From Tetmemena sp. SeJ-2015 (taxonomy: Eukaryota > Ciliophora > Spirotrichea > Sporadotrichida > Oxytrichidae): a DNA stretch of 64,000 nt. The translations under genes and the position numbers were made by a program. The notes under the pieces are model-generated. The model was not told the DNA's origin. It did no database searches and saw only the letters and a program-made list of their open reading frames with translations. Shown in pieces: positions 45,118 through 56,730 of this stretch. Each line of letters starts with the position of its first letter. Position 1 is the first letter of the stretch. Where the stretch lies: positions 1-64,000 of the forward strand of contig JAJKFJ010021986.1 of assembly GCA_027382625.1 (NCBI GenBank), written 5' to 3'.

Positions 45118-46969
45118 ATGTCTACAGAAAAGCTTACAGCAACAACAATAGAAAGTGACTATGAAAGATAGATCTCAACCAATTTGGGAACTAATCTAGA
45201 ACCTTAAGATAAGGACTAAGAAAATGTATAAGACTTTAGATAGGATAGCTACTTGGAGAAACTAGAAGCAGAAAACTTGAAAACTGGGGACATCATGTGG
45301 GATATCACGAGTATCGCTGTGCCATCTTTGGTAAGCTCCATGGCTTTTGGAATAGTAGAGGCCATGAATCTAGTTTTCATGGGTAAGATTGGGGATGCAG
45401 CTTTGATCTCTGGAGTGGGAGTAGGGAATCTTATTTAGCAATAATTCTATCAAATTTTTACTAATTTAGAATGTCTACATAAATGTGTTCGGAATAGTGA
45501 TGATGGGTGGACTTAACAGCATTCTTTCAACTTTAGTTTCCTAATTATTTTTCTTCCCAGAGTTATGGCTAGAAGAATTTAAAGCTTTGTGGAGTGTACC
45601 TAAATAGGGGCAGAGTGGTGCTGTTATTGTCTTACATCCCCATCCTTATGATACTTCTAAACGCAAAAAATTTCTATATTTGGACAGGAGTTAACGAAGA
45701 AACCTCAATACAAGCGTAGAGATCAAATTCTATATATTTTTTTTATAGAGATACATTAACTACATGATTCCTGCTCTCTTTCATTCAAGGGCAATATCAG
45801 GCGATGGTATTTTTCCTAAACTCATTTGGCAAAACACATCTAAAATTCAATTTTTATGGTTTGCGTTTATCTTGCAATGTATGTGCAGCTTTGTACATGC
45901 TTTCTACACTATTTCTTCAGCTAAACCTAATTTAAAGATTTGATATTCTTAATCCAATGTGTTGATGAGTTTACTTCTTCATAATTTATCTTGAATTGAA
46001 TCTATTGGGTACTGCATATTCAAACACTCTCACTACTTCCTTGAATATGATACTTATCTACTTGATTGCATACAAGCAAGAAGACATTAAAGAAGCTTTC
46101 TTTCTTCCTACCAAGGAAACATTCTATATTAGGGATTTAATCACATATTGCAAGATGGCCATACCTTGCATGTTGCTCTGGGGTCTGGAAAGTTGGACTA
46201 AAAATATAAATAAGAGACTTTCAGCATCCAAACTATTATGATAAGCACTATCTCTGTTGAGTATGCAGCGGCACAGAGTATCATTCATAACATTCTTGTC
46301 CTCTCCTTTATGTTCACTCTCGGTTTATCCATAGCAGCATCGGCTTTGATTTTTATTCTAATAGAGTAAATAACAACAAAGAATTTTTGATTGGGAAATT
46401 TATAGGTGCTGGATAAGTTTATAAAGGAAAGAGTATATTTAATATGCATAAATATGTGAATTATAGAGATACATGAAGTCCTTCCTAATACTAGGATTCT
46501 TCATGGCTTGCTTTTAATTTTTCTCTCTTTACTTTTTCGGTGATTATTTCTGGTAAACGTTTAGAAGTTAATTAATGTTTTGAATTATTAAATGAGTAAT
46601 AGTTTACGTTTTCACAGATATTGATGAGATTTTGAATCTGATAAAAGAAGTAAAGTGGCTTCTCTGTATCGTAGTTTTATTTGACTGCACTTAAGGCTGG
46701 TTAAATTTGATCCGCTTAAATTTGAATCATTTAATTAATTAGTGTATTTAAGTGGAGTGGTGCGAGGCTTGGGAACAATTAATAACGCCCTGATTGGGCA
46801 AGTAATATCCTATTACCTTATTTGCATTCCAATCCAGTCTTACCTGCTGTTCAAATTGCATTGGAATCTCTATGCAATATGGACGGGCATGCTAGTTGCT
46901 CTTGCACTCATGACCTTGTATTTCCTTTTTTTTATTTTTGTTTCTCAATTTTATTTAAGTTTTAAATGA
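45118..46969 (+). CDS. MATE-family efflux transporter 1
   Basis: Starts MSTEKLTATTIESDYERQIS. The first helices are IMWDITSIAVPSLVSSMAFG and MNLVFMGKIGDAALISGVGV. After IES removal the MATE hallmark TLVSQSYGQKNLKLCGVYLN appears, then RVVLLLSYIPILMILLNAKN. The second half holds KMAIPCMLLWGLESWTFSIQ, EYAAAQSIIHNILVLSFMFT, YLSGVVRGLGTINNALIGQV and YAIWTGMLVALALMTLYFLF. MATE proteins export cationic or drug-like compounds using H+ or Na+ gradients. Five IESs were resolved. A one-base frame offset near 45770, another near 45845-45860 and an unresolved stretch at 46380-46740 remain. It is divergent from the BRCC36-like gene. Confidence 0.85.
45439..45463. other. IES, pointer ATTTAG, in MATE 1
   Basis: ATTTAG at 45433-45438 and 45464-45469. 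Removal joins GVGVGNLIQ to NVYINVFGIVMMGG. The segment does not begin with GT, which argues against an intron. Confidence 0.85.
45542..45553. other. 12 bp IES, pointer TTCC, in MATE 1
   Basis: TTCC at 45538-45541 and 45554-45557. Removal of 16 bp gives STLVSQSYGQKNLKLCG, the MATE signature. At 12 bp it is one of the shortest here. Confidence 0.85.
45724..45745. other. IES, pointer TAGAGAT, in MATE 1
   Basis: TAGAGAT at 45717-45723 and 45746-45752. Removal gives EETSIQAQRYINYMIPAL, as in other MATE proteins. The interior is 22 bp. Confidence 0.85.
45920..45974. other. IES, pointer TTCTTCA, in MATE 1
   Basis: TTCTTCA at 45913-45919 and 45975-45981. Removal gives FLHYFFIIYLELNLLGTAYS and eliminates two tandem in-frame TGA codons. 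The interior is 55 bp. Confidence 0.75.
46200..46216. other. IES, pointer ACT, in MATE 1
   Basis: ACT at 46197-46199 and 46217-46219. Removal gives WGLESWTFSIQTIMISTISV. The interior is 17 bp. Confidence 0.8.
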
Positions 46970-48060
46970 TTCCTGTATATGATATTTATCCAAGCTGACT
47001 GGCATAAATTATCTCTTCAGGCCTATGAGCGCGCTCAAAAAGAGAAATCAATAAATTATAAAATTATTTTTATATGAGAAATTATCTAAAATTAGCACTG
47101 ATAATGATATCTTAAAGCAAGAAACAACTGCAAATCAATAAATTTAAAAAATATTCATCATAACTTTAAATCTATCCAAAAATTCTTAAATTAAATAAAG
47201 TCTCATTTCAAAAGAAGAAAAATAGGCTTGATTTACTACATGGCTCAGAGCAAAGCTAATGATAAAAACTAATTAAAATAAGATAAAAATACTGAGCTAT
47301 TTAATTAATTAGTAGATAAATCGTTGAAAATAATCTAGAACCCCTTTAATGTAATGCAAAAATTCCCTTACTTATTTTAAACTAGGTTTCATATATTGAG
47401 GCAAAAGTTGCTCTAAAGACTTTGTTGATAATCGCAATTTTTATATACATACTTAAGATAATGCCAAAAAAATTTAATGTCATAACTAGCATATTTTAAA
47501 ACAAAAATCAATTTTTTGCAAAAATTTTTCAACTTTTATTATCCGGTAATGATTTATTTAATCACTTAAAACTATAGTATACTACTCTTAAAATTAAATT
47601 CTTTCACATTCTAAAAATGAGACTTAATGGGAGAATGATAAATTATAAAAGATAAATTAAGAATAAATAAAGAATTAAGTAACTTTTTTCAAATGAACTT
47701 CAATAATTTTATTTGATGTTTGATCAGACTTTCTTTAAATAATTTTGTTTCTGAATAATAATTTTGAACTTTTATTTGGCTTATAAAATTATTATGATAT
47801 TTTTAAAAATTGTTACATATGAATTCTTATTCCTCTAAAGAAGTATATAATTTATCAATGAGTTTATCAGTAATTTTTATGCAATTGCAGTATATAGAAT
47901 ACTGCTATTTATTTTAATTAATTCTTTTTAAATAACATTTCAAGTTAAGATTGAAAAAATATGAATTAAAAACAAATGCATTTAAAAAACTAATTAATGC
48001 GAATTTTCTATAATTAATATGATTTAAATTAATTCTTAATATTTAATTTTTTAATTAAAT
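46970..48060. other. AT-rich spacer
   Basis: No supported gene. The part from about 47250 on resembles 51700-52560, so it belongs to the duplicated block that carries MATE 2 and MATE 3. Confidence 0.5.
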
Positions 48061-48069
48061 TGATTGAAG

Positions 48070-50345
48070 TAGAAAAAGTAGAGTGACTAAGTTATAACAG
48101 TTGCCAATAGGCACATCCATATCGCTACATACCCAATCTTAAAAATACTTATATGTTCACTAATTTATCTGCAAGTAGTGTATGAGTATGAATTACAAGG
48201 GAATGCAGAACAAATAAAAGGTAATGCCTTAAACAAGGACAACAATTAAAATTCAATTCCTTTTTTTATAAGGAGTGTTTTTTGCTAAACTCCAAAACCT
48301 CTAATTATACCTTGCAGCCATCCCTAACTGCAATCGAAAAATTAAGTCAGACCAAACAAAAATGCACAACTTTTGATTTACTAGAGCACTTTATTATCCT
48401 GACTTATTAGTGAGAAAAATTCTATAAATGAGAATTAACATATTTACTTGAGAAGATCTATTGATGGAAGACTATCAGAGCTACCATTTGAGCAAGTGAT
48501 AGGAAAAAACCAAATGTTTAAGCGTTCTTGTTTATGATTTTAACTTTGTTAGAGTTCCCTTCTCCCAATTCTAATAATATTGGATGATTAAAGCCATTAC
48601 AAAAATAGTTATATTATTCATTCAGCCCGATTTTTCACTACTGGCTAGAAGGCCAGCTTTCCCAATAAGTAGCCACTGTTTTTTGTTTTTTTACTGAACT
48701 TTAGAGAAGGAGCTTCAAATCCATTCATGATTGGCATGCTGCAATCCATAAATTTCCCTACAATTATGGGATTTAATAAAGAAAAATTCCAAGTGTTTAA
48801 GCGTTCTTGTTTATGATTTTAACTTTGTTAGAGTTCCCTTCTCCCAATTATAATAAAATTGGAAGATTAAAGCCATTATAAGAATAGTAATATTGATGAA
48901 TGCTTATCCTATCATAGTACAGATAGTAAATCACCTTAATTATTAATTTTCAATTAAATAGAGGTTTAAAAGCCAAAAGTTAAGGTGTTGAAAAATTTGA
49001 TAACCGTGTAAATAAGTAGTTAAGCAGCAGCGACTTCAGAACTTATGAGTATGGCTAAGGGTAACTGTATGTGATTGCACCAACTCTTTAGTGAACAAGT
49101 AAGCATCGATGGTATTCCAAGCTTCAGATAGCTGCTAGTCTTGGACCAGTTTTCAATTCGCATATTTCTAAATCATCCTTAATTTAAATTTAATGCAATT
49201 TAAAATGAGAAAGCTGGACTGATAGCTATGTTTCGGTTAATTAGAACATGGAGCACCACCAAATTCAAACTAATACTAGTCAAATTGGTGAGGGCAGCCC
49301 CACATATCCCCAATTGAAGATGTGACACATAGAAATAAGCCCTTTTAAATAAAGATATGGGCATATTAAAGCCCACACAGGATGCAAAACTACAGAAGCG
49401 AACAAAGTAAGAGCCATTAGCTTGGCTTGGCCCATAGAATTTATTGCCTGGCGTGATATGTCAAGTTACAAAGTGACATAAAGCCCTAGTAAAGTTATTC
49501 GAAGTGCCCATGTTGCTTCGCTGTTGAGATTAGCCTCCCTCAAGTTTAGAAAGTAGAATAGATATGATCCGAACTTAATTTAAATTCAAAAAAATTAAAG
49601 CAAACTGTAGAAGTATAGCGATCGGTATGAAAGCTAAAGTAACAATTACTCTTCCTCTGTTGATATAGGTTTAGCATATTTAGAGATTTCCTCTCCCGTA
49701 ACTTTAAGAGACTAAGGTGAGTAAAGTAGTATTTAGACCTTAAACTTATAAAATAAGCATTTTAGAGAAAAAATGATATAATCATACCTATAAATACTGC
49801 TGAGATAAAGCTCACTATTACAAGTATAAATAAATTCACAGTAGATATTTAAATTTTACGTTTGTGAGACCATAGGCTGCTAATTCAGAAGCCCCTACAT
49901 TTGCGCTTAGAAATATCATAGTCATCAGTTCAAATAATCCTTGTTGCATATTTGCCAAAAAAGCAGGAATTGTGAGGTTAATGATTCTCCCATAAAAATT
50001 TTCCTCCACTTTTGGAGTGATTTCTATCTCTTATAATAAAATAATAAATGGTGATGAATAAAAATTTAATTTTTATGACTCTTACTATTTACTAAGTTCA
50101 TGTATTTAAATTTCATTTTTCTGTTATTAGACACTAAGCCTAATTAAATTTAGTGAGAGTGCCTCGAACGATTACAATCTGATTTTGGGAATAGTGGTCT
50201 ATATAAACTCTTCTTAAAGTTCTGAAGAAGAGTCATTCGTCTGAGTCTCCTTCTTTTGAGTGTAAGGATTATCTTTTTAAACAAGCTTGTGATCTTTAGA
50301 GACCAATGGCTCTGAAAAGAGTTTCTCTTAATGGAAATTTCTCAT
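48070..50345 (-). CDS. MATE-family efflux transporter 2
   Basis: Starts MRNFHQEKLFSEPLVSKDHK (ATG 50343-50345), with a Q/S-rich N-terminus. Membrane segments follow: IPAFLANMQQGLFELMTMIF with LSANVGASELAAYGLTN, then the middle INSMGQAKLMALTLFASVVL with HPVWALICPYLYL and NWGYVGAALTNLTSISLNLV. The C-terminal helix GYVAIWMCLLATVITQSLYF aligns with the end of MATE 1. Several interruptions (about 49310-49340, 49560-49620, 49740-49860 and 50030-50130) are IESs or introns. The 3' end is uncertain because the frame stays open in Q codons. It shares a ~3.3 kb block with MATE 3. Confidence 0.75.
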
Positions 50346-51356
50346 TAGAATCTTGCAAAATTAAATTTATATTGTTTGAGAAAAACCAATAAAAACGATA
50401 TTCAATACCTTAATGAAATTGTAATATCTATTAAACTTATTTTCATTTTTAAAACTTAATTCTCTCTACAGTCTTAAAAATTAACATTTTTTAATTTTAA
50501 TAGCTGATATTTATTAATTGTAATTAACAATAGAATCTTGGAATAGGTTAAAGTTTTGATCTTTAGGTATATGTTTATGAATATGATTATATTGGTAAAA
50601 ATAAGTTAAAATATATTTCTTTCAATATGCATACATTTTTTAATTTGTAATATAGGCTAATAAGAAAATCATAAATTAGATTAAATCTTTTGCAAGTAGG
50701 CCACTATTTTATTACATAACGGGCCACTATTCAAAGGAATTAGTTAATTTTTATCCCACTCAGCCTTTATCTTTTATTATTAGCCTCTAATAAATCATAT
50801 TCTTACCTACTGAATGGTTGATTTATTATATAACATTTTTTATAATATCGTCAATATAAAATTCTAATATTAAACGTCTTTTTACTAATTTGCAATATAT
50901 ATGTGCCTTTCCGAATAAATTAATAAAAATACCTTCTTAATTCCTAAAGTTCCTAGCTTAATAATTAACAATAGGAATCAACCAAATTTGAACAAGCAAA
51001 GTTTCCACTCGTCAAAACAGTAGCAGTTTGTTTTACAATTCTGAGGTTACTATCTAAGAATCAATAGTTAATAGAGTTTGAATTATTTATTTAGAAAATT
51101 ACTTTCAAATATGATTACTAAAATATGTGCTTTTTATACATTAATAATCAAGTAGGAATATATTTTAATTTGATCTTCATTAAAATCAGGCTTTCACACT
51201 TAAAAATTTAACTCATTGAGCTTGCAAATTTTTTACTAAGTGTTAATGATGACAAAAAACTTTTGTAAAACTATTTTAACGATTTTATGGTATCTTAGCA
51301 AACTTTTTCCTATTCAAGAGGATAATGAGATGAAAAGGAAGAGCATAATCTAAATT
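50346..51356. other. AT-rich spacer before TBE end B
   Basis: No supported coding frame. The part nearest MATE 2 should hold its promoter. Confidence 0.45.
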
Positions 51357-51700
51357 AAAACCCCATAATATGATAAGAAAGTGAAAATAAGTTGTGTATA
51401 ATTAATTTCTTTATTAATACTTATAATCATGCGAGTCAAACGCGAAATTACTCAAAAATAACTACATGATCCATCCTATCTCAGTTTCATTTTGACTCTA
51501 AGGTATGGATGTAGTCACCCTTATCAGTAGTAATAGCCAGTTCTCAACATCAACTCCATCGCAAAAATGTTGAGAGTGCCAGCGCACTATACTCTCGCAT
51601 TTGAAAGTTGCTTTGCAGATGAGAAAGTTAGGAGTTGCAGCTGTTCCTCATCGCACTTCTAAGTTTCAAGATGTGCACATCAATTAACTACTTGGCTCAT
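51357..51700 (+). mobile_element. TBE-like element end B with transposase N-terminus
   Basis: AAAACCCC (telomere-like) at 51357-51364 is followed by ~70 bp identical to the left end of copy C at 60440-60508. The plus-strand ORF start MRVKREITQKQLHDPSYLSF and INSIAKMLRVPA follow, matching the reverse-oriented fragment in copy A. Homology stops after about 51690, so only one end survives. It lies exactly between the two MATE-bearing repeat blocks. Confidence 0.75.
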
Positions 51701-52560
51701 AATAAAGGTAATGATAAAATTAATTCAAAATTAGATTTCGATTTATTTATAAATTAAAAAATAAATTATTTTTATAAATTTAATTTAAACTTCTTTTAAT
51801 TTTATGAAAAATTAGCTTTGATCTTATTCTTGAAATTTAAATACAATTTTAGAAGATAGAAGCAGCAAATTCTTTCCGACAACATTATTTTTTTATTGCC
51901 AATTACTAAGATAAAGCAAAATTTAATAGTTTAATCATACATGGTCAAATAAGCAAAGTTTATTAACCTCATTTATTTTTTAAAACTATAAAATTATTCT
52001 ATTTTGGCATTTCTTTGATCTCCTTGAGAAATAATACTTATTCCTTAATTACTTTAAACTATAGTATGATACTCTTTTAAAATTGAATTCTTCACAATTT
52101 TAATGTAAGAATATGAAATAGATTATAAATTCATTTAATAGAATAAAAACTTTCAAATGGGCTTTAATAATTTATTCTTGTTTGACTTTTTATAATGTTC
52201 TGCTTTTTTCAAATTAATAATTTTATCGCTGTTAATGACTGATCTCATTTATAAAAAATGAAACATATTTGCTTTAGTTAATATAAAATTTGATTATCAT
52301 TGAGAATTATTTCACTTTATCGAAACAACTTATTCCTTTCTAAAGCTGAGTTATATTTTTTCAATTATTATTGTGTGTTTACTCCGTAGTTCACTAAGTA
52401 ACAAATATTTTTTCCATTATTTCCTTTTTTAATCAATTAAGTCTAATTAAAATTAATTTGCTTAAATATATATCTTATATAACTTCTTTCTTTAAAATGG
52501 AAAATTTTAAGAAGAACTTTACTCTCTAAAATTACTAATTATCTTAATTTTGCAATTTGA
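51701..52560. other. AT-rich spacer, duplicate of 47250-48060
   Basis: Very AT-rich, with no gene. Scattered similarity to the spacer downstream of MATE 2 indicates that the duplication includes flanking DNA. Confidence 0.45.
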
Positions 52561-54620
52561 AATAAATGTTTTTGTTAAAGTAGTAAAAGTAGAGTGACTA
52601 GGCCATAAAGGTTGCCAATAGACACATCCATAATGCTTATAAGCCAATCTTTAATATACTTATTAGATCACTAATTTATCTGCGTGTAGTGTATTAGAAT
52701 GAATTGCAAGGGAATGCAGAACAAATAAAAGGTTATACCTTGAACAAGGACAACAAATAACACATTTAAATTATTATTTCTAAAGGAGAGTTTATTTCTA
52801 AACTCCAAAACCTCTAATTATGCCTTGCAGCCATCCCTAGCAGCAATCGAAAAATTAAGTCAGCCCGAACAAAAATGCACAACTTTTTATTTGCGAAAGC
52901 ACGTTCTTATCCTAATTCATTAGAGAGAAATAAATTTGAGAATAAATTTTAAAAAAATATCAAAATAAGAAAATCTCTTGATTAAAGACACTGAGAGCTA
53001 CCATTTGGGATAGTGAGAGAAAAAATCCTAAAGCCTAAACGTTCTTATTAATGACCTTTACTTTGCTAGAGTTCCCTTCTCCTAATATAAAAATTGAGAA
53101 TTTTTGAAAAATTGTAAAAATTAATTATTATTCTATTGAATGCTTGGCCTATCATCGTGCAAACAGTCATTTATTCTTATTATAAATATAGGTATTTAAA
53201 GTCGTTTGGAATCCGAAAGTTGAAGTGTTGAAAAATTTGATAACCGTGTAAATAAGTAGTTAAGCTGCAGCAACTTCAGAACTTATGAGCATGGCTAAAG
53301 GTAGCTGGATGTGATTGCACCAACCCTTGAGTGAGAAGGCAAGCATTGATGGAATTCCAAGCTTCAGATAGCTGCTAGTCTTCGACCAATTTTCAATTCG
53401 CATATTTCTAAATCATCCTTAATTTAAATTTAATGAAATTTAAAATGAGAAAGCAGGGCTGATAGCTTAGTTCCTCCCAATTAGAAAATGAAGCACCACA
53501 AAATTTATAAGGATACTGGTCAGATTGGTGAGGGCAGCCCCACATATTCCCATTTGTAGGTATGAAACATAGAAATAAGCCCTTTTAAATAAAGATTAGC
53601 TTTATCTAAAGCCCAAGCAGGATGTAAAATTATTGAAGCTACAAGGGTGAGAGCCATTAGCTTGGCTTGGCCCATAGAATTAATTGCCTGGCGCGAGATG
53701 TCTAGTTAAAGAGTGAATAAAACCCTACTAAAGTTATTCGAAGAGCCCAGGTTGCTTCATTATTTAGACTAGGCTCTCTCAAGTTTAGAAAGTTAAATAT
53801 GTATGATCCAAACTAAAAATCTTTGAAAAAAACTCAAAATTAAATTGAGGAAAACTGTAGAAGAATAGCGATAGGTATGAATGCTAGTGTAATAATAACT
53901 CGACCTCTGTTGATATAGGTTTAGCATATTTGAAGGTTTCCTCTTCCATAACTTTAAGAGACTAAAGTGAGTAAAGTGGTATTTAGGCCTTTAAATATAA
54001 ATGAAGTTTTTACATAATTTTATAAAAACCTACGAATATTGCATTGATGAAACTAACTATTATAAGTAATAAGATAAATTAGAGCTTTTTGTTGAAATTT
54101 TACGTTAGTCAAACCATAGGCTGCTAATTCCTAAGTCCCAACATTTGCACTCAAAAATATCATAGTCAATAGTTCGAAAAGACCTTATTGCATGTTTGCC
54201 AGAAAAGCTGGAATTGTTAGACATATTATTCTACCATAATAGTTCCCTTCTTTTGGGGTAATTTCTATCTCTTTTAAATAAATAAGTCAAATGAAATGAC
54301 TTTAAAAATGCTTAACATCTTAAATAAAGCAGTTAAATATATATGTCTCTTGTTATTTACTAAGATCATCAATTGAAATTTCATTTTACTGTTATTAGAC
54401 ACTAAACGCAATTTGATTTAGTGAAACCGTCTCCAATTTTTATACTTATTCTTAGGAGATAGTAATAAACTCTTCTAAAAGTTCTGAAGAAGAATTATTC
54501 GTCTAAGCTTCTTTCTTTTGTGTGTAATTATTATCTTTTGATAGTAGCTTTTAGCTTGAAGACACAATGGGAACTGAAGGAAGCTTTTCTTTCTGGAATT
54601 TCTTTCATTAGTATAATTCA
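52560..54620 (-). CDS. MATE-family efflux transporter 3 (paralogue of MATE 2)
   Basis: Aligns along its length with MATE 2. The C-terminal helix is LWMCLLATFMAQSLYFYYFN, and the N-terminal region SKDNNYTQKKEAQTNNSSSE matches SKDHKLVQKDNPYTQKKETQ of MATE 2. The ATG near 54612 (MKEIPERKAS) is one base out of frame with this conserved N-terminal region. Either a small unresolved IES lies there, the true start is elsewhere, or the copy is decaying. Positions of AT-rich interruptions resemble those of MATE 2. Confidence 0.65.
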
Positions 54621-55212
54621 AAATTGCTTTATTGTTCAAAATTAATAAATAATCAAGTGTAATTGCTATATTATCTAATGAACTTATATTAGATTCTTAT
54701 TCTATTACTAATGAGTTTAGAAATTTTATTTTTTTTTTTTTTGAATTTTAAATTTGATTTAACTTAAAATAAATTTTACATTTATATTTTTTTGTTTAAA
54801 TATTTAATTGGAAAATAAGTAAAAAATATTTAATGATTTATAACTTATTGCAATATGTGCTTAAAACGAAAATCATAATAGATGATAAATCTTTGACTAG
54901 ATAAGGAGGTACACTTTTTTAATTACACAATGGGTTAAAATTCAAAATGATTAACTATTTTAACTAACTCACTCTTTACCTTATATTTTTGCCCTCAACT
55001 TAATCATATTCTTACCTTCAATTGATGAATTATTTGGGAATATATAAAATATTTATTTTAAAATGCTTATAATTTCTTATGATGATTAATAAAGTTATTT
55101 TCTGATTTTAAAATGCTTATTTAAAAGGCTATGTTTTTTCACTAAAGTTGTGTTGAATTTTGCTTGATAAGTAAGTAGAAAAGATAATTGAAGTTGCAAT
55201 ATCTGAATTAAA
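54621..55212. other. AT-rich intergenic region
   Basis: Long A/T runs and no supported gene. It separates divergently oriented genes. Confidence 0.45.
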
Positions 55213-56730
55213 ATGAGGCAGGAGACACTTAGTGATTTTATCAATAACTCCTCCCAGGAAGATGATGACAACTCCTCCTCACTTCATTATCTACACACCA
55301 CCTCTTAAATAAATACATATCCTTAAACAAGAAATTGATTTTTGCAATTAGAAACTTGATCTTTGTAAATATTTATATGAAGATTAAATCTTACCTACTT
55401 ATAATGTTTATTGTTTGCAATAAAGTTTGATTCATTTTTATTGTAATTCCTACTCTGAGCTACATGTATTTTATTTTAGTTTTACACTCATAAAATCTGA
55501 TTGTTTACAATTATGTTTTGATCTTATGATGCTGCATAGAAAAGAGACAAACATAGATTCAAGAATAACCAGAAAGCTGGGAAGCAAACTAAATAGCAGC
55601 TTGAAGAAATAAATCGCTCTTCGGAGGCCCTTTCTTTAAGAGTAGATAGGAAACAAGATTGGAGGTACTAGTCAGCTGCTGCCTCGGGTGATATTAGGAT
55701 GGGAACTGAAGAAGACGACAGTGATGACTCTGCACTTTTAGCTCAAGGCTTTCAAGCTTTGCAGTACTCTGCCACTGACATCAAGCTTAGAAAAGAAAAA
55801 AGAAACAATGATCTGAGCTTCGAATAGGAAAGGAAAATACAACTTGACTTTGATTTTGATAATGAAGAGGCAAAAGATATAGGTAACAAAACTAAACTTA
55901 GGAACTAGAGATATCCTAGCTATGTTCCCTCTGAAAACTAGGATCTTGGATTTAAGGAAGGTATTAGAAGGAGGAGCAAGCATTCACACTCTAAATCAAA
56001 CTCATTCAGCTTGCAAAGTTTTGAGTAAGTGTGCACGACAACAAGAAAAAATTCAGCTGAAACATTTTATTGAGCTTCGTGGCATTATACTACCCATTGC
56101 ATATTTTCTAAGTTATTAAACTTCCTTTAGGAATCGTGATGAGGATGAAGATGAAGAGAAAGGTCTACGAACGTTCGACATCGGAATCGAAAAGCACAAA
56201 GATGCAAAAGATATCTCAAAGCGCTTCAAGCATAATAGGCAAAGATCTTCTAATGATGCAGATAGCTTTAAGGACCATAACTAAATAGGGAATCAATTTC
56301 TATAATCAATGAAGTATATTAAGAAAGCCGATCTATAAATACACAGAGATCACAAAATTTTATAATGAATGCCTTAATTGCAAATATTTTTTTTTAAATA
56401 CAAAACAAACCCCAATGAAAAAAACCGAATTAAAATAAAAAATACTATTACTAAAAAAAAATTTTTGTTTAAAATACTCTTGAAAATTTACCACCAACAT
56501 AGACTTAGAACGAATTTGATAACGAGAGTTTCGGACCAAGGGATGTTTCAATGACGTCCGAAGCTAATATTCAACTTCTAAACGATCATTCCTAATAAAA
56601 GTCGAACTCCAGTATGAGCGTTCCCTATCAGTAAAACCTAAATTAAAGCTATTTAAGCTGGAACGGAATATCCTAAAATAATCTTAATCAATTAGGATAT
56701 TAAAGGCTTTTACTATCGAATCCCAAAACT
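55213..56730 (+). CDS. Unidentified Ser/Asp/Gln-rich protein (5' part)
   Basis: Starts MRQETLSDFINNSSQEDDDN. Frames resume after an AT-rich gap (about 55315-55545) as NQKAGKQTKQQLEEINRSSE, then EEDDSDDSALLAQGFQALQY and RRRSKHSHSKSNSFSLQSFE. After a gap near 56040-56120 come NRDEDEDEEKGLRTFDIGIE and KDISKRFKHNRQRSSNDADS, and after another gap NESFGPRDVSMTSEANIQLL and SNSSMSVPYQQNLNQ. There is no recognisable domain; the protein is probably disordered. Its 3' end is not clear, and coding-like fragments at 59220-59340 and 59590-59650 may belong to it. Confidence 0.55.

Larger units (their letters stand above)
47250..54900. repeat. Direct duplication of a MATE-bearing block (two ~3.3 kb copies)
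   Basis: Copies at about 47250-50600 and 51700-54900 are in the same orientation and share sequence in exons, interruptions and flanks. Examples are the segments near 48080/52590, 48990/53240 and 49640/53900. The copies have diverged by many substitutions and indels, so the duplication is not recent. A TBE end (51357-51700) sits between them. Confidence 0.7.

Noticed and set aside
45975..45982. Reading the tandem TGA codons near 45955 in MATE 1 as tryptophan
   Set aside because: TGA is the terminator in E2, RPB8, MTR4 and ASF1. The codons lie in an IES bounded by TTCTTCA, and removal gives a better MATE match.
45991..46001. TTGAATTGAAT in MATE 1 as a second zero-length IES
   Set aside because: It restores frame only with a different set of upstream joins. 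The alternative frame aligns less well with MATE 2, so I did not call it.
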